A DNA stretch of 64,000 bases from Podaxis mareebaensis (GCA_018524725.1 JAEUWP010000143.1:62001-126000); one strand, 5' to 3'. Shown: positions 37,830 to 53,516, counted from the stretch's first letter. Numbers and translations: made by a program. Notes: generated by a model from the sequence alone, not told the origin.

Positions 37830-40800
37830 ATGGCTGCATATTACAGCTCAGCCTCCAGTAGCTCTGACGATGAGACGGAGGATGAGATGTCAGCCTGTTC
37901 GCGTGGACGATCAACTTCCTTGAAGACCGCTATTACCGAAAGTGTGAAGCCAAAAGAGAGAATCCCAATACGTCGTCGTGGTTCTCAAGCGGGGTCGTCA
38001 GGGGATTCTGCAAGTAGCACTTCGAACCCAGCGGGAGGTGGATCCTCGGTTCTTCGATCATGGTCGCCTGCTTCCGCTAGACAACCCGCCGCTCTTCTCA
38101 CCTCAAAACCTCGCCGCCATGCATCCCCCATGAACACAAGGGTCGCCAAACACAAGTACAAGGGTCTCTTCGAACCTGTGACGATGTTCCCTGCCTCTGT
38201 GGTTGTCAAGATCCGTGTACCATTTACCACATGGATATACACGTTCAGTGTTGACCTTCGCAAATTCGACGAATCTTCGTTGCTCCTTGCCACGTTGCTT
38301 TATGCAACGAAGCTTTTTCAATCATTCCCCAACGCCGAATTTTTCCCGTCAACTTTATTCGATGTACGATGCTGGTTGGCTATTGGTGAGCAGTCAACTC
38401 ATTTGCGCTCGAGAATATTCACCCACGAGTTGTTTGAGAATTTTACTGTCTCTGTATTGCGTCGTGCTTGTATTTTGTTTGGATTCATACCACATTGTCA
38501 AGAGATGGTTTGCCGGTCCCACAGCCTATCAAGGAACCACCTCAGGTCGCTCGGCCTGCATCTCCTTTGACTGGGGCAAGGCCTGCTTCACCCCGTTTCA
38601 TGGAGAGTCGGGAGCCCAAACGTACCAACAGGGCTACATTTGGTTATGTATGGATGTCTGTGCCCAAGAACTATCGGTATGTTGACACTTGACGAATTTC
38701 AAATGCTCCCTCACTTCTCCTATAGTGAATCCTCTGACGATGGTATCTTCACCGGTCTCTTACTCACGCCATTGATAGCAATGGCATTGTTGGTCAATAC
38801 ATCACGTTCTATCACTTCCGACTCTTTCAAGACGGAGATTCCTGCAGGCTGGATCATCGAGGCTCCCAAGGAACTTCGTAACATGCAAGGCGCCTATACT
38901 GCTTCTCAGGCCCTCCTCCTTTCCCGTTATTCCCTTGCCAACCTCAGCACATTGTGCTCAACCATCTTGTTGCTCCACCTCTACGCGTCATGGTGGTTTG
39001 AACGCCATTATTCCAAATCTCCAAACGCTAAAGAAGGAGAAAGGACGTCCGTACCCCGGAACGAGGGATGGCGAGCGTGGTATTACACCCTTTTTACTGT
39101 CGCTATCAGCGTTGCAACCGCTACTGCCAGAATTGTGATGAATCGGTATGAGATTGGGATTTGGCAACGTGGGTGTTAGAGTCCTTCTGTTCCAACTGTC
39201 CGCCCGTGTCTGAAATTGATTGTAGATCTTACCAATTTTGAAACCGTAGTCGCGTCGCTTTTTTTCCAGTTCTGTTTGTACGTCGCATTGCGCATGGCGC
39301 ATAGGGGTTTCAGTCTCGGCGAATTGGGGGTGGTGTGCTTCGGTGGCACTGCTCTATGGCTAGAATTTCTGAATTTGACTGTTGCTAGAGTGAGTTACAC
39401 GTATATGCAGTTTGGTACGTAGTACTGACCGAAACAGTTATGGCCAATTACAACACCTTTTATTCGGACATACCGCCTACCGACACCTCTACTTACATTC
39501 CAAATTGCCCTGGTGACAGGCTCTCTTTTGACAGGGTTCTTACTATCGCCCTTCCTTGTCCTATCTCGAAACTATGCCAAGCGACCAGCCCATCGATTCC
39601 GCTTACCTCAGGAGAATCAGGAGAAGGAGCGCAATCGACGCTATGCTGCCTTGGGCTTCTACGTTGGAACTGTGATCATTGTTGCTGGCTTGATCGGTCT
39701 CTGGACGCGATGGCTACTTGGAAACCGTGACCCATGGCTTTGGGTCATCTATCGGATTCTTGAAGGGCGAAAGAAGTGGCACAGGCCCGCTTTGCTCGCA
39801 TACTGGGGGTTACTTGGTTGCCTGAGCGTGGCTGGGTGGAACCGTCAACTGGCAAGATCGCGCAAGCTCAGGCCACGAAGTGTCACTTCCGAATATATGC
39901 TAGGATCGATCTTGCAAGATCCTAGCACTTCACAAGCAAACGAGGCTGTGGGTTCATCAACGCAGTCGCTGCAGTCTTCGGCGGGAGCTCTAGGCATGGC
40001 ATTTCCGAACCTGCCAAACCTGCCAAGCCTCCCAAATTTGCCCAACGGTGCCAAGGTGGCTCATGTAGCAACGGATTTACTGGACGCTGCAGACAAACAT
40101 GTGCCGACGCTAAAGTTGAATGCGCGGAGAAAATTCTTTCACGGACTCGCAGTTGTCATGTTCATACCTGGCGTTGCTGTTGATGTGAGTTGGTGACTGG
40201 GTTCGAGTTGTCGGAAGCGCTGATCATTTCTTTTTTCGAAGCCGGCTTTCACACACCTCTCGTTCAACGTTGCATTCGCGTTGTTTATCTTTGCAGAGTA
40301 CATCCGATATTTCGCGATATATCCTTTTGGTGTGACAATTCATCTGTTCATGAACGAATTTCTGGACGACCGGGATAGCGGAACGGCTATCCTCAGTCAT
40401 TTCTATCTGTTGACGGGCTGTGCTGGCTCCTTATGGCTGGAGGGGTGAGTCACGTTCCAAATTGAGCGTCATTGCTCTTCTAAAACAAGTAACTTAGACC
40501 CACTCGTTTGTTGCAATATACTGGCATACTCGCTTTAGGTGTCGGTGACGCAGTTGTAAGTTGTCGTGGGAGAATCGGCGTCGATGAATTATATTGATGT
40601 GGTTGTGTGGTCACAGGCGTCCGTGGTAGGGAAGCGGATAGGTGTGCATCGATGGTCTCCTACAACGTCAAAAACGTCGGAGGGAACGTTAGCCTTTGTG
40701 GTGTCTATTGTATTCTGTGCTTGGTTTCTGCGCCTCGTGGGGTACGCGGAACCATTCTCGGTATGTCTGATTTCATTGTTACAGGACAGGGTGAGTGAGA

Positions 40801-40939
40801 CTGATTGGTGGTCATATAGACTGTTCGCTATTCGCTGGGAGTCGCTGCTTCAGCGCTGTTAGAGGCACTGTCAGACCAAAATGATAACCTGACTTTGCCG
40901 TTATATATGTGGAGCACACTAGTGCTTGTTGATCCTTGA
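37830..40939 (+). CDS. SEC59: Dolichol kinase (Sec59 type)
   Basis: CTP-dependent phosphorylation of dolichol in the ER membrane, needed for N-glycosylation, O-mannosylation and GPI anchors. Nine exons (37830-38385, 38505-38676, 38726-39168, 39226-39389, 39438-40184, 40242-40444, 40498-40555, 40617-40760, 40820-40939) give 868 residues with agreeing phases. The N terminus (about 1-120) is Ser-rich and disordered. Many hydrophobic helices follow (GLLLTPLIAMALLV, LSTLCSTILLLHLY, TGSLLTGFLLSPFLVLS). Conserved motifs near the C terminus: RRKFFHGLAVVMFIPGVAVD, HLSFNVAFALFIFAEYIRYF, MNEFLDDRDSGTAILSHFYL, YTGILALGVGDAVASVVGKR and GVHRWSPTTSKTSEGTLAF, which form the CTP-binding region. The protein is longer than yeast Sec59, mainly at the N terminus. 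The exon 1 to exon 2 junction (112-120 nt intron) is the least certain. Confidence 0.9.
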
Positions 40940-41769
40940 TTCCATAGACGTACATTATTTTAATTATTGTTACACATACACGGCAGGACTAGTCTATACC
41001 AGAGCAGCTTCATACGCCAGGGACTCCTAAAAGGGAGACTAAGACGAGGCCCGTGCGACATGTCGCATGGCATGGTGCTAGAGATAGCTCAGGTGATAGA
41101 GTGTCAACTGGAACGGTCGGGGGAGAGAAAGCTTCGGCGATTGGAGCTAAGAGAGAACTCCATGGAGGCCGGACATCATGACGAGTGATGCACCCACTCC
41201 GCCTCAAGGGGGCCTGATCGGGATCTGCAAGGGTAAGTTAGACACGGGGACCTGGCCTTGAGTTAAAAGCGGCGAGCCAGGGTGGGTGTTGTCGTGTAAA
41301 CCTGCCATCGCTGCGCCCAAGAGGCGCTGCGCGGGATCCATGTGGAAAACATACGAATGATCATGGTGATCAAGGATGACGTCACTCTTCCCAGGTGGCG
41401 GGAACAGCCGGTGGTGTTATTTGTTGTTGTAGTGTTGATACTGGGGTGGTAGAGCAGATTGGATCCAATTAGGATCGGGGAACGAGTTGTAACCCAGCCC
41501 ATCTCTCTCCACCACTCACCTATCCAATCCTATATCTTCTCCCCGTCTCCTATAATCCCACACATCCCTTCCCACACATCCATCCCACCTTTCCTCGTAA
41601 ACCTTCTCCTTTTCTCCACGACCCCTCGCCTCCTCGGACCCCCACCAGAAGCGTCATTTCTTGCGCATATATGATAGCTGATGTGTTGAGCCCAACTCAG
41701 TAACACCATTTGCTTGACCCGCTCTCTTAGACAGCCATTCACCCTATCGGCACCTTTGCTAACTACCTC
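40940..41769. other. Intergenic region, 830 bp
   Basis: Separates dolichol kinase from the histidine kinase on the same strand. The last 270 bp before the histidine kinase start are strongly pyrimidine-rich. No gene seen. Confidence 0.5.
41501..41640 (+). promoter_or_regulatory. CT-rich tract upstream of the histidine kinase
   Basis: A roughly 140 bp stretch made largely of C and T on the coding strand, 130-270 bp upstream of the ATG at 41770. Such tracts are common in fungal core promoters near the transcription start. Based on composition only. Confidence 0.4.
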
Positions 41770-44700
41770 ATGTCCGACTTTGCGTGCATGGACTCCACCG
41801 CCACCTCTCAACCGCCTCAATACCTGTCTAGCGGGACCTTTGCCCATCACACCCTCCCTCCGCCCGAGCCACATTTACCATCTACTGTGTTCCTCAAGCG
41901 ACCTTCGCGGAAGCTTACCCGTCCGTCAACTGCACCCGCCATGGAAGATGCTCCACTACTGCCATCTAGAGGTTCGGGACAGGTGCGAGGAGGAAGAGAG
42001 TGTGATGTTTTGCCTTTCGTCAGTGATAGCGATTATCCTATGATGCCGGGTGGCTTGATAGAGGCTTCGAACGGGGTTTCAACACGAGATGAAGGCGAAT
42101 TAGTTAGTGTAGCTCCTTCAGCATTGAGTCTTGGTACGTAAATTCCCCATTAATCAGTCCTCGACGACTCAGGGAATTTCATATATCTCATTTTGCCCCG
42201 TAGGATCATTACCGCCGTCGTTTCCTACGTCACAGGAGCTTTCTCCGCAAAATCCATCTATTGAAACGCGATCTGTAACCGACGGCACAGACTTGGACTG
42301 GCCAACCTTCATACATGCGTATGCGAATGGGCGTTGGGATCCTCATCGAACACCACAACGCCCGAGGTCATCCTTCCAGACTCCTGAAGTCCCCAAGATA
42401 CCGGCTGTGGACCCTCCGAAACTTAATCATCCTGAAATGATATCAGTCTCATCACCGGACACCCCCAACGGACCCATTACCAACGTTTCGTCGCCTTCCC
42501 CTGTCGCGGAATTACCTCTTCCCCTACCTAATGACGTGAACGAGAAGACAGAGCTCCAGCAGGCATCCATCCAGTTTCCCACCTCCAGTGACACACCGTC
42601 TCAGGAACTACAAACTGTCCAGAAGCCGACTTTCTTGAGTTTTTCTAATTCCGCGGCATCCCTCAAGTTTCCTGGCCTTCGAACTACTATGCCTTTGAAC
42701 CTTCCTCCGCCTTCACACCGTCTCCGCAACTCGTTCTCAAATGCTATGTCGACGCAAGGTGACAATATCCCAACGACGACACCGGCTGCAAATGCAGAAT
42801 TACAGACCACTGTAGCTACAATGCGCTGGGCCGCCGCGAGAGTCGACATTTCACCCCTGGCGCTTCCCTCACCCGAACATGAGCTGGCCGATCCGATGAG
42901 AGGAGTTACTGCTGCTATCCCTGGTAACCACCCCCCAGAGACCTATCCTGATTATCCTATTACTCCGGGCGGCACGCGTCGAAGTCGGTTGACGGAATTC
43001 TGGGAAGGTACGACGGATGTTGAGGACGATAAGAGCCGGAAGCGGTGTTCGTATACCGAGGAGCTTCGTCAAGACGCTAAGGAGACTGAACAGCTGTCAC
43101 AGCTGGTTCAGGCGGCGGCTTCAGCGATAAACGTTGGAGAAACCAATGCTCAGTCTCCAACCACACGGCGAAAGTCCCATCTTAATCTCCTTACGTCCGC
43201 ACCACCTGCGACGGCACCGTCGAGGGACACGTACCATGCATCTGACATGGCCCAGGATGACTATTTCGGAAATGTCGCGCTTGGACTGACTACAACGGAG
43301 ACACCGGAAATGCCGGCTGCTGCTGCTGAAGTCACCCCGGAGGCTAGCGAATCTAGCAATTCCATCACGCCTCCACAAACTATTGTTATTGGTCGACGCG
43401 AGGCAATGCCGTTCTCCGAACTTGGCACTGTTTCCGTACCAGCGGTCGCGAAGAGAATTTCCTTAATGAGGCAGATTTCTTCACCGCTGCCTGCTGCTCT
43501 ACCCTCCAAGGAAAGCCGCGTATTCGGGGGTCGTATAGTTTCCGATACCCCACAACCTACGAAAACGTGCCGGTTGTCAAAAGAAGAGCAACTATTTGAT
43601 GAATTGCAATACCTTGTACCCCCTGACCCCCCTGACGAGCTTGAAAGGAGAAGAGCACTATACAAGTAAGTTGGCTGCTTCGTTTCTCCTATCAAAGTTA
43701 TTCAGCACGTTTTTTGCCAGATACAACGTGTGGAGCACTGGTCCAGATATGAACTTCGATCGGATAGCCCATCTTGCAAAATTGGTTTTCAACACAAAAG
43801 GCGTAGTGATCTCTTTGATTGATGGTGGCGAAATGTAAGTATGTCCATTTCTCTTCCGTTTGGCACTTCACTAATATGTTCCAAAGCTGGCATAAATCGG
43901 AATGTAAGTTCGGTTGGTGGCTTTAACCATAACCCCCTAACTCAAGAACCGTGGTGCCATCAGGGGGACTGAAAGTTATGAATTACTTGCGTTCGATATC
44001 ATTCTGCGGTCATGCAATTTTGCAACGGCAAGTCTTGGGTCACATTTCGGAAGCATCATCTGACGATCCCCGTAGCGGTGACGAACCTATGGTAGTGATG
44101 GATACGCATGCAGACTGGCGGTTTGCACGAAATGTAAGTTAGCCCCGGTTCAAGTCTTCACTTCGCACGCAGCACTGACATTTCAAAACTCAGCCACTGG
44201 TAATTGGGGGGCCTCGACTGCGCTTCTATGCAGGTGCACCACTGCGAACTCAAGATGGATTCAATGTTGGGACGTAAGTGCCCTAGCTCCACCCATATAC
44301 ACCGATGCTTAGAGGCTGCGATTCAGTTTGGCTCTCATAGATGATGCTCCTCGGGATGAGTTTTCTCCCCGGCAACGACATACCCTCAAGGAGTTTGCGG
44401 TGCGTTCTTTACTTCGATCCTTTCCTTCTATGCTCTAGTTGCTAAGTCATTGGACAGGCTATCGTGATGCGTGAAATGGAACTTTGGCGTGATAAGGTAC
44501 GCAGGTTACTTCATGCCACCGGCAGAAATAGCGCAGACTGACATCACACTACGGCGCAGATCCAACTACGGATACGGGATCGGATACAAACTTCGGTAGG
44601 CTCGGAAGTTGGAATTCAATCCTGGCGGTTGCGAACTCAATGCGCAATTCATTCCGCAGATGGAACAATTTTCCCGAGAATGTTTGGAAATTGACGAAGA

Positions 44701-47700
44701 GTCCCCCACGCGAGAGCGTAGCGACGCCGTTGGCGGATCTTCCATGGACAAGGTATACGATCGCGCAGCCAAGTTGGTAAAACGCACTCTCGATGTGGAA
44801 GGTGTGATTGTCATGGACGTGTCACATTGTGAAGTTCTGGAGACGATGAGTTCTGAGGCTAATGTCGCGGTGACGATGCATTTTGGGGAGCCGGGTGCAG
44901 AGATGAAGAAGCAGAAACTGACCACGGATGAGTACCATCGGATCAACGTATTTTTCTCGAAGTATCCCGAGGGGAAGATTTCAGAGGGGATCATCCCTGC
45001 ATGTTTCCGGCCCTTTTTGCCCACCCATATCCAATATGCCTTGAGTATGTATTCTTTTACGCCTCCCGACAAGTGTGCCACTGACGCAACGCATACGTTC
45101 AGCTGTACCAATATATAATATCGACAAACAATTATTCGCGCTGATATGCGCATATAATGCATCTGACCATACAAAGCGCTTCGTATGTGTTTCTTTGAAG
45201 ACCTCTGGCACTTTTATTGATGTCTTATGATGTCCTGTGCAGCTCGAAGGCCATGAGTTGTCCTACCTTCGTGCCATTGGTAAAAACACCCTGTTTCAAT
45301 TGTTTGACATGCTATTGACACTTTTACAGGCGTGATCATTCTTTCCGCTGTGCTCAAACGCCGAATGATTCTAGCGGACAAAGCGAAAAGTCTCTTCATC
45401 TCCAAGTACGCAGACCCGGAATATGCTGTCGTGATCGTATTCTGACCTCAGCCAAACAGCATTTCACACGAACTCCGTACGCCACTGCATGGGGTAAGTC
45501 AAATGTTCCTTTCTCATGTTGCCATCTAAAAATGCTTCAGATTTTGGCTGCTGCTGAGCTCCTGGGCGATACCCCTCTGAACCCATCGCAGTTGTCCTAC
45601 CTCCAAACCGTCCAAGCATGTGGAACATCACTCGTGGAAACTGTAAACCACGTTCTTGACTTCACTAAATTAAGTGGCAACGCCAAATCCGGCGGCGTCG
45701 AACATGTTATCACGCCATCTAGGTCAGTGATCTGGAGAAGGGACCCTACCACATGTCTGACCGTCATTCTTGGCAATCAGAGTGGACCTCATGCAACTTG
45801 TTGAAGAAGCTGTTGACGGTTGTTGGGTAGGACACCGGGCACGTACAGCCATTATGAGTGATTCCGTTATCGGGAGTGTGTATTCACCACCCAAGGAAGA
45901 TAATGGTGAATCGCCTGTTGTGGCAAGACGAAGGCATGTGGAGACTGTCATCGATATTGGATACAGGAAAGAGGTGGGTGATGAGAGCAATGTTCCGGTC
46001 CCCCACTGAGATCTGGATCAAACCATAGGGTTGGACCTTGAAATGTGAGAAAGGGGGCATCCGCCGCGTTCTGATGAACTTGTTCGGAAATAGTCTGAAG
46101 TTTACTGCGGTGAGCTCTTTCTTTGGATGCATCAAACCGTGCATGTAGTCATCCAGTCTGGATTAGGATGGATACATTCATGTCATGCTCCACCAGCTAC
46201 CGAGGTCTGAGGAGGATCCACCCAATAAGGTCAAGGTAGAACTGGTGGTTCTTGATTCCGGAAAGGTTCGCGGACGTCTCTACATCTTTCTTAAAATGTT
46301 AATGCGACTTTTTTTTGGCGATAGGGTATCAGTCAGAATTTCTTGAAGGTGAGCGCTCATTCTTGAGTTGTCTGTCATAATATTCTCATATGATGTTTCT
46401 AGAATCAACTTTTCCACCCATTTTCGCAAGAGAATCCGTTGCAAACCGGGACGGGACTTGGTTTGGCAATCGTTAGCTCCATTGTTACATCAGAGGTGGT
46501 CGGCGGTAAAGTGGATGTTTGGAGCCAAGAGGGTGTGGGCACGGAAATCAAGGTGACCTTCAACGCTGAAATCGACGATGACGAGTTTGGCGAAAAAGGG
46601 TGTGAGGTTAATAGTATGGAGCCCCTCAAAGCCGGGAGTGGCGCTCTTCCGACGATATCGCTTGTTGGGTTTGACACTCCGCATCGGGGAATACGTCTGC
46701 TTGACAGAACCTTGCGCTCGTACCTGGAGAAGTGGTGGGGCTTTGATGTCGTTACTGGCACAGAAAATGGCGATATCGTCATCCTTAACGAGGACATCTC
46801 ACCCGTGATCTACGCGACGGAATGCCACGACATTAGTCGGCCGTTTATCATTATCTCTAGCGCACGAGGGAGTCCCTCCGTCATGCAAGTTGCCACAGAG
46901 CATGAGTCTATTGGGGGTTTTTGTCGTATCCTTTATAAACCTGGTGGACCAACTCGGCTCTGTGCCATTCTCAAACTTGCCATACATGCAACCAAGATTG
47001 GCTCCACGACGGTAGACCTCAACACGCCACCCGACGATGTGTCCGGTTTCACTATGGATGGAGGCAGGACATCCCGACGTAGTTCAGAGGGTTGCCGTTA
47101 TGGTCGACGTCCGTCTATGGTCCCCAGATCCTCGAGTGCTTTCCCGGCCATACCGTCCCTACCTACATCGGACGAGCTCCCAGAAAAAGAAGCATGTAGC
47201 ACACCCCCCGCATCATCACTTGTATCTCCCCTTCAAAACGGCGCAACAAATAACACAACACAGGGGTTTTCCGAAAGCGTGGAAGTGTCGACACCCCCCG
47301 AGTTCCAATTGCGCATGGATTCCTCAGACCCCCTGGAAAATCCGGAGAAGAGGAAGCCTACCTTGGGGATCGCAACAGAGACGCCACGGGGCAGAGAGCG
47401 TTCGTGCAATACTGAAGGATCAACCCCCGAAGCTGCCGCTCCCGAAATCGCGATTACAGAAACTACGGTTCCTGGTGTCATGAGCCCAACAACGACAGTC
47501 CTCGAATCTAATGTGCCTGACATTGTCGGCTCCCCGGTTAGTGTTCCTGAAAATACGAGCCCCGTGCTAGAAAGCCCCAAGTCCCCAATGAACGGTGTTG
47601 AGTCCAATACCGGGCCTAGTATCGGATCCATCATTCCACATTCCCCGACCTCGGCAGTTGTTCCAGTTGGTGAATCAGGAACTCTGCTGAAATCGTCCAT

Positions 47701-48324
47701 CCAGGCAGAACCGAACCCTGGCGACAAGAAGTTCCGTGTGCTTGTTGTGGAAGATAACGGTATCCTGCGCAACCTACTGTGAGTGCTTTTGCGTGGTCTT
47801 TCTTACCTGATATCCGGATGACTGAGGAAATACACAGAACCAAGTGGCTGTCGAACAAGGGTTATGAATTCCGCCACGCAGTGGATGGACAGGCGGGCGT
47901 GTCTGTTTACAGCGAAGAGGGACCCTTCGAGTATGTCATTCCCGAATCCTGAGAACTTCGACTCACCCTGTTCCTAGTGTCGTCTTGTTGGACTTGTCCA
48001 TGCCCGTCCTGGACGGTAAGAGACCTCCTGTCATTCCCACTTCGTGATGCTGAAAATTTTTCGATGATTAGGCGTCTCCGCCACTGCCATGATTCGTAAG
48101 ATCGAGAAGGAAGAGCCTGATGGTCATCATGCTCGGATTCTCGCGCTCACTGGCATGTCATCTCTAGAAGACAAGCGGCGAGCCTTCGAGGCAGGCGTTG
48201 ATGGATAGTACGTCGCATGAATCTCGACATCGGAACGTTACCTGACTGAGGTTCTTCTAGCCTCATCAAACCCGTGGCCTTCAAGATTCTAGATGAGATG
48301 TTTCGAAAAATGGGCCTTGTATGA
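41770..48324 (+). CDS. Hybrid histidine kinase (GAF, HisKA, HATPase, receiver)
   Basis: A cytosolic-looking phosphorelay sensor expected to pass phosphate to a Ypd1-like protein and on to Skn7/Ssk1-type regulators. No membrane segment is seen. The N-terminal 600 or so residues (41,770-43,670) are Ser/Pro/Thr-rich and disordered. A GAF domain follows (GPDMNFDRIAHLAKLVFNTK, SFCGHAILQ, GGPRLRFYAGAPLRTQDGFN, GTLALIDDAPRDEF), then a second GAF-like segment (44,750-45,060, DRAAKLVKRTLDVEGVIVMD). HisKA has NISHELRTPLHGILAAAELL with the phosphoacceptor His. ATPase boxes are VLMNLFGNSLKFT (N), VVLDSGKGISQNFLKN (G1) and QTGTGLGLAIVSSIV (G2). After a 280-residue linker the receiver shows VLVVEDNGILRNLL, VVLLDLSMPVLDG (Asp), ILALTGMSS and GYLIKPVAF (Lys). 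All key catalytic residues are present. Intron borders between 43,670 and 46,440 are numerous and only partly resolved. Confidence 0.88.
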
Positions 48325-49382
48325 GCTTGCCACCTGCTTCTGGATCGGATCACTTCACATTCCTTTGCTATCTCATCAAAACTCAGCCCCACAACCCGGG
48401 CATTGATCTCAATCATTCAACACATCTATCTATGACTTTTCCATTGACCCGGCATCATGATCTCAACAAACTTTGCTATCCATCGCTATCGTTTAATGCT
48501 TGTCATATCCACGCGCCACACATACCGTCCTACCTGGGTCCTAGTTGCGTTGCTCAACGCATCCCTCACGTTACGTTATCCTGGACTTGGACCGCCAACC
48601 TTGCGTTAATATCCCCGTTTTGCTTCTACCTCTTATCCCACCTCCCCCCTTTCGCTCCTTTCTTTGTACAGATTCGTGGATTTTGACCCCCTTTGTCCGT
48701 TTTATTTGTATTCGTCCTGTTTGTTTCCCTTTCATTGTCTTTCTAGTCCACAGATTCAACTCAACGGATGTTACACCAATTAATAATGATATCCCTGGCC
48801 CAACCTTGTAACATTTATGGCCTTGTCTTCTCATTTTCCTTCTCCCCTACCTTTGTCCTGTTTCTGCCCGTCCTGCCCCCAAGCTGTCTTCGCATGTACA
48901 AAGTTACTGACAAGAATTTGTAGCAAAGCAATTATCTCTTCTCTTCTCCTCCCTTTACATTTACCAGAGCATAGATATTTTATTTCACCAAACCTCAGAG
49001 GACTTTCCTCTTTTCGAAATACGAATATCCTGTTTCCTTACAGCCAAGATTTGTATGTATCATTACAAAACCAAACCAGTTCTTAACACACGTCAAACTT
49101 AATTCCAAGTCTCCACTCGGCTCACTCGGATATCACATGCAATACGTGGCAGTGTTGTGATCACTGATGACAAAGGAAGGTAAATATTGGCAACATATAA
49201 GACAGAGACTCGTTGGTGGAGTCAAATTGAGCGGTAAAAGATGCTCTTTTGATCGAAGCATGGGCAAACAGGTATCTACAAATACAGACAGAATTTGGTT
49301 TCTCCAGATTGTCACCCTCAGGTGGGGGGAAGGTGGGTTTAGATACGTAATGGGGGAAGGAGACGAGCCTCGCCGCTGGAGT
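48325..49382. other. Intergenic region between convergent genes, 1.06 kb
   Basis: Between the stops of the histidine kinase and homocitrate synthase. The 48,590-48,890 part is very pyrimidine-rich. Frames here encode Phe/Pro/Leu/Ser-rich strings that reflect composition, not a gene. Confidence 0.5.
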
Positions 49383-51297
<1,915 letters not shown>

Positions 51298-52517
51298 TTT
51301 GAGGGGTAGAGCTGGTAAAACGGGAAGATGAAAAGACTAGATGCACTTTCTACGTTTTGTACTAAATGAGTCACCCAATAAGATTATATCACGTGATCCC
51401 GAACTCGGCCGAACCCCCAAGCGTATATTGGCCCCAGCGTCGCCCGATGTCATAGGATCCAACCCCATCTTCCGAATTCATTTTTGACAGGACGTCTTTT
51501 CGACCCAGACTTCGCAGTGGTATCGAGTCTTTGGTGTTGGCCGTATTCACCATACGACATACAATAATCCTCTATATCTTGTGCTTCCGATTTCCTCAAG
51601 AACCCGTCCAAGGATAGGAGACTAGCAAATCTTTCTTGCTGTATTGAGAATCACAGGCCCGGTTTTCCTGGCATTTTTCTCTTCCCGGAAGCATCAAAAG
51701 GGGAAGGAATTCCCGTAAAACAAGGTCTTCATTTCCTGTTAGGTGGTTTCAAACTCTTCCAAATGGTTCCTCAGCTCCTCTGGATTAAATTGACTGCCAA
51801 CCATCACGACGCTCAGGCTCAATGTGGGTTCCAGGAATTGAGTATGATCAGATATTCTCATATTCACTCCTTGGAACAAGCATATTTTCATTCATTTCAC
51901 GAAGCGACGCTGTACGCTTCTCTTGTTCTGCCGATTGACCTCCTTGCTTGGCGGTGACTAATGCTATGCTTCTCTAGGCTGAGCGCACAAGGGGGAACAA
52001 TTTTTGGAAATGTTGCCATTTGTGTCCTCTAGATGGACCTCATCAGAGTAGGCCGCCTGTGGGGCTAGACAGATGACTATGTACAACTCCTCCTAAGCAG
52101 GTTCTCCCGCGCAGAATGCGAGGAGATGCGAGGATACTGTCACTGGATTACTAGGCGGTGAGGTTCTGGAATCTGGCCAGTCGGAGTGATCCAAACCCGC
52201 GGCAACCCAGGGGTGATGAATGTTTAAAATGCTTATAATGATTGGTCGGCAGACTCCAACTGGAAGCAAATCGGCAGAGCATTTGCAAATTCCTGTGTTT
52301 GTAAGATAAGGAGTTCATTCGTTACCAGGTGATGGGACATTTCTTGGAAGACACAATCAAGGTCTGGCGAATGTGCTCTGGTGGGTCGGATGTTGCTGCT
52401 GAAAGCTTTGCCCAGCGAAATCTCAGTTCGGATGTCAAGGAAGTTCCGTTAAGCTGCCTACAATCATCTGGGGGACCCACTCTAACAAAGTTGCAAGAAC
52501 AGGTGCCCCATTCTAGG
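51298..52517. other. Intergenic region, 1.2 kb
   Basis: Upstream of homocitrate synthase and downstream of Vps71, both on the minus strand. Frames here lack any domain. The shadow frame at 52,329-52,637 overlaps the Vps71 exon on the other strand. Confidence 0.5.
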
Positions 52518-53220
52518 CTAGAAAACACGCCTCTCGCAACGCGTCTCCAAGTGAACCTTTTCACAGTTCAAGTCGCAGTACGGCATAGCACAGCGCCTGC
52601 ACTTGTAACTGCCCCAGTAGCTGCAAACGGAGCATAACATGCGTGGCGGATACGTCGGCGGAGGAGCTGCTGCGGTCAAGTAGTTTGGGGTGTTCACTGG
52701 GAGAAGAGCTATACCCTGAAGGATTCCGACAAATGGACAACAATCAAGCTAACTCCAGTAGACGCATAGGTCATCAAACTCACGGATTCATCAATGAGAG
52801 TGGCGAAGTTCTTCTTGTATAGTAAGGCCGTACGAATGTTCATTGTCGACTTCTTCTTACGTGCGGCAGGTGATGTGCCGGGTATGACGAGGTTTGTCCG
52901 TTTGTCCGAAATGGTCTGTCTAGCGCGTCCATGTTTGATTCCGCTGCTTTCACCACCTTCGTCGTCAGAGAGGGATGCTACATTTGCTTCTGAGTAGTTG
53001 GATCTCTGTGAATAAGCATCAGAAACATGTTCGAATGGGAGAAGCATGAGAGACCTCTAATTCATCGAGATGTCGCTTGGTCCTCTTTGCGATAATTTCT
53101 GGGGTTAGGGCCTGGTTTGGGAGATTGACTTGTCGAGCGACTGGAGAAGAGGTCAGGTGCGTCTGCGAACAAGCGAGACTGAAAGGCCATACGCTGCTGC
53201 CTATTCCTCTTCGGAGGCAT
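52518..53220 (-). CDS. VPS71: Zinc-finger HIT protein Vps71/Swc6 (ZNHIT1), SWR1 complex subunit
   Basis: Part of the SWR1 remodeller that exchanges H2A for H2A.Z. No single frame shows it; four exons on the minus strand (53220-53193, 53140-53055, 53005-52784, 52715-52518) give 177 residues with consistent phases. The N terminus is MPPKRNRQQ, then LTPEIIAKRTKRHLDELERS and NYSEANVASLSDDEGG. The middle is basic, with TSPAARKKKSTMNIRTALLY and KKNFATLIDES. The C-terminal HIT finger has the expected Cys/His spacing: MLCSVCSYWGSYKCRRC, then AMPYCDLNCEKVHLETRC. The conserved lead-in PNYLTAAAPPPTYPPR precedes it. The 52 nt first intron has a CTGAC branch-like site. It is divergent from the fusion gene by 296 bp. 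Confidence 0.92.
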
Positions 53221-53516
53221 ACTACATGACTTGTCGGTGAGTTGAACCAACACCGGCGCTTGCAGTCAAGCACGCAATCTGATCGCTGCTTTCCGGATCT
53301 ATTAATATTCACAAACACTCGTCCCATCCTCTTCCCCTCCATTCTTCCTGTCACAACCACCGCTGTCGACACCAGGCATTGTCTTCTGACAGTTGGTGTA
53401 TCAATAATTTCCGAGTGCTTTAATCTTGTTTTTGCCTTTTGCCTATCGCCACTACCCCACCCTACCTCACATCCAGATACGCTTCTCAACAACTCAAAAT
53501 CCGCTACGCTACATAG

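Noticed and set aside
41074..41150. tRNA-like stretch containing GCTCAGGTGATAGAGT
   Set aside because: The D-arm-like part looks right, but no anticodon stem or T arm follows at the correct spacing.
48321..48811. Overlapping plus-strand frames after the histidine kinase stop
   Set aside because: Phe/Pro/Leu/Ser-rich strings that reflect a pyrimidine-rich 3' region; no domain.
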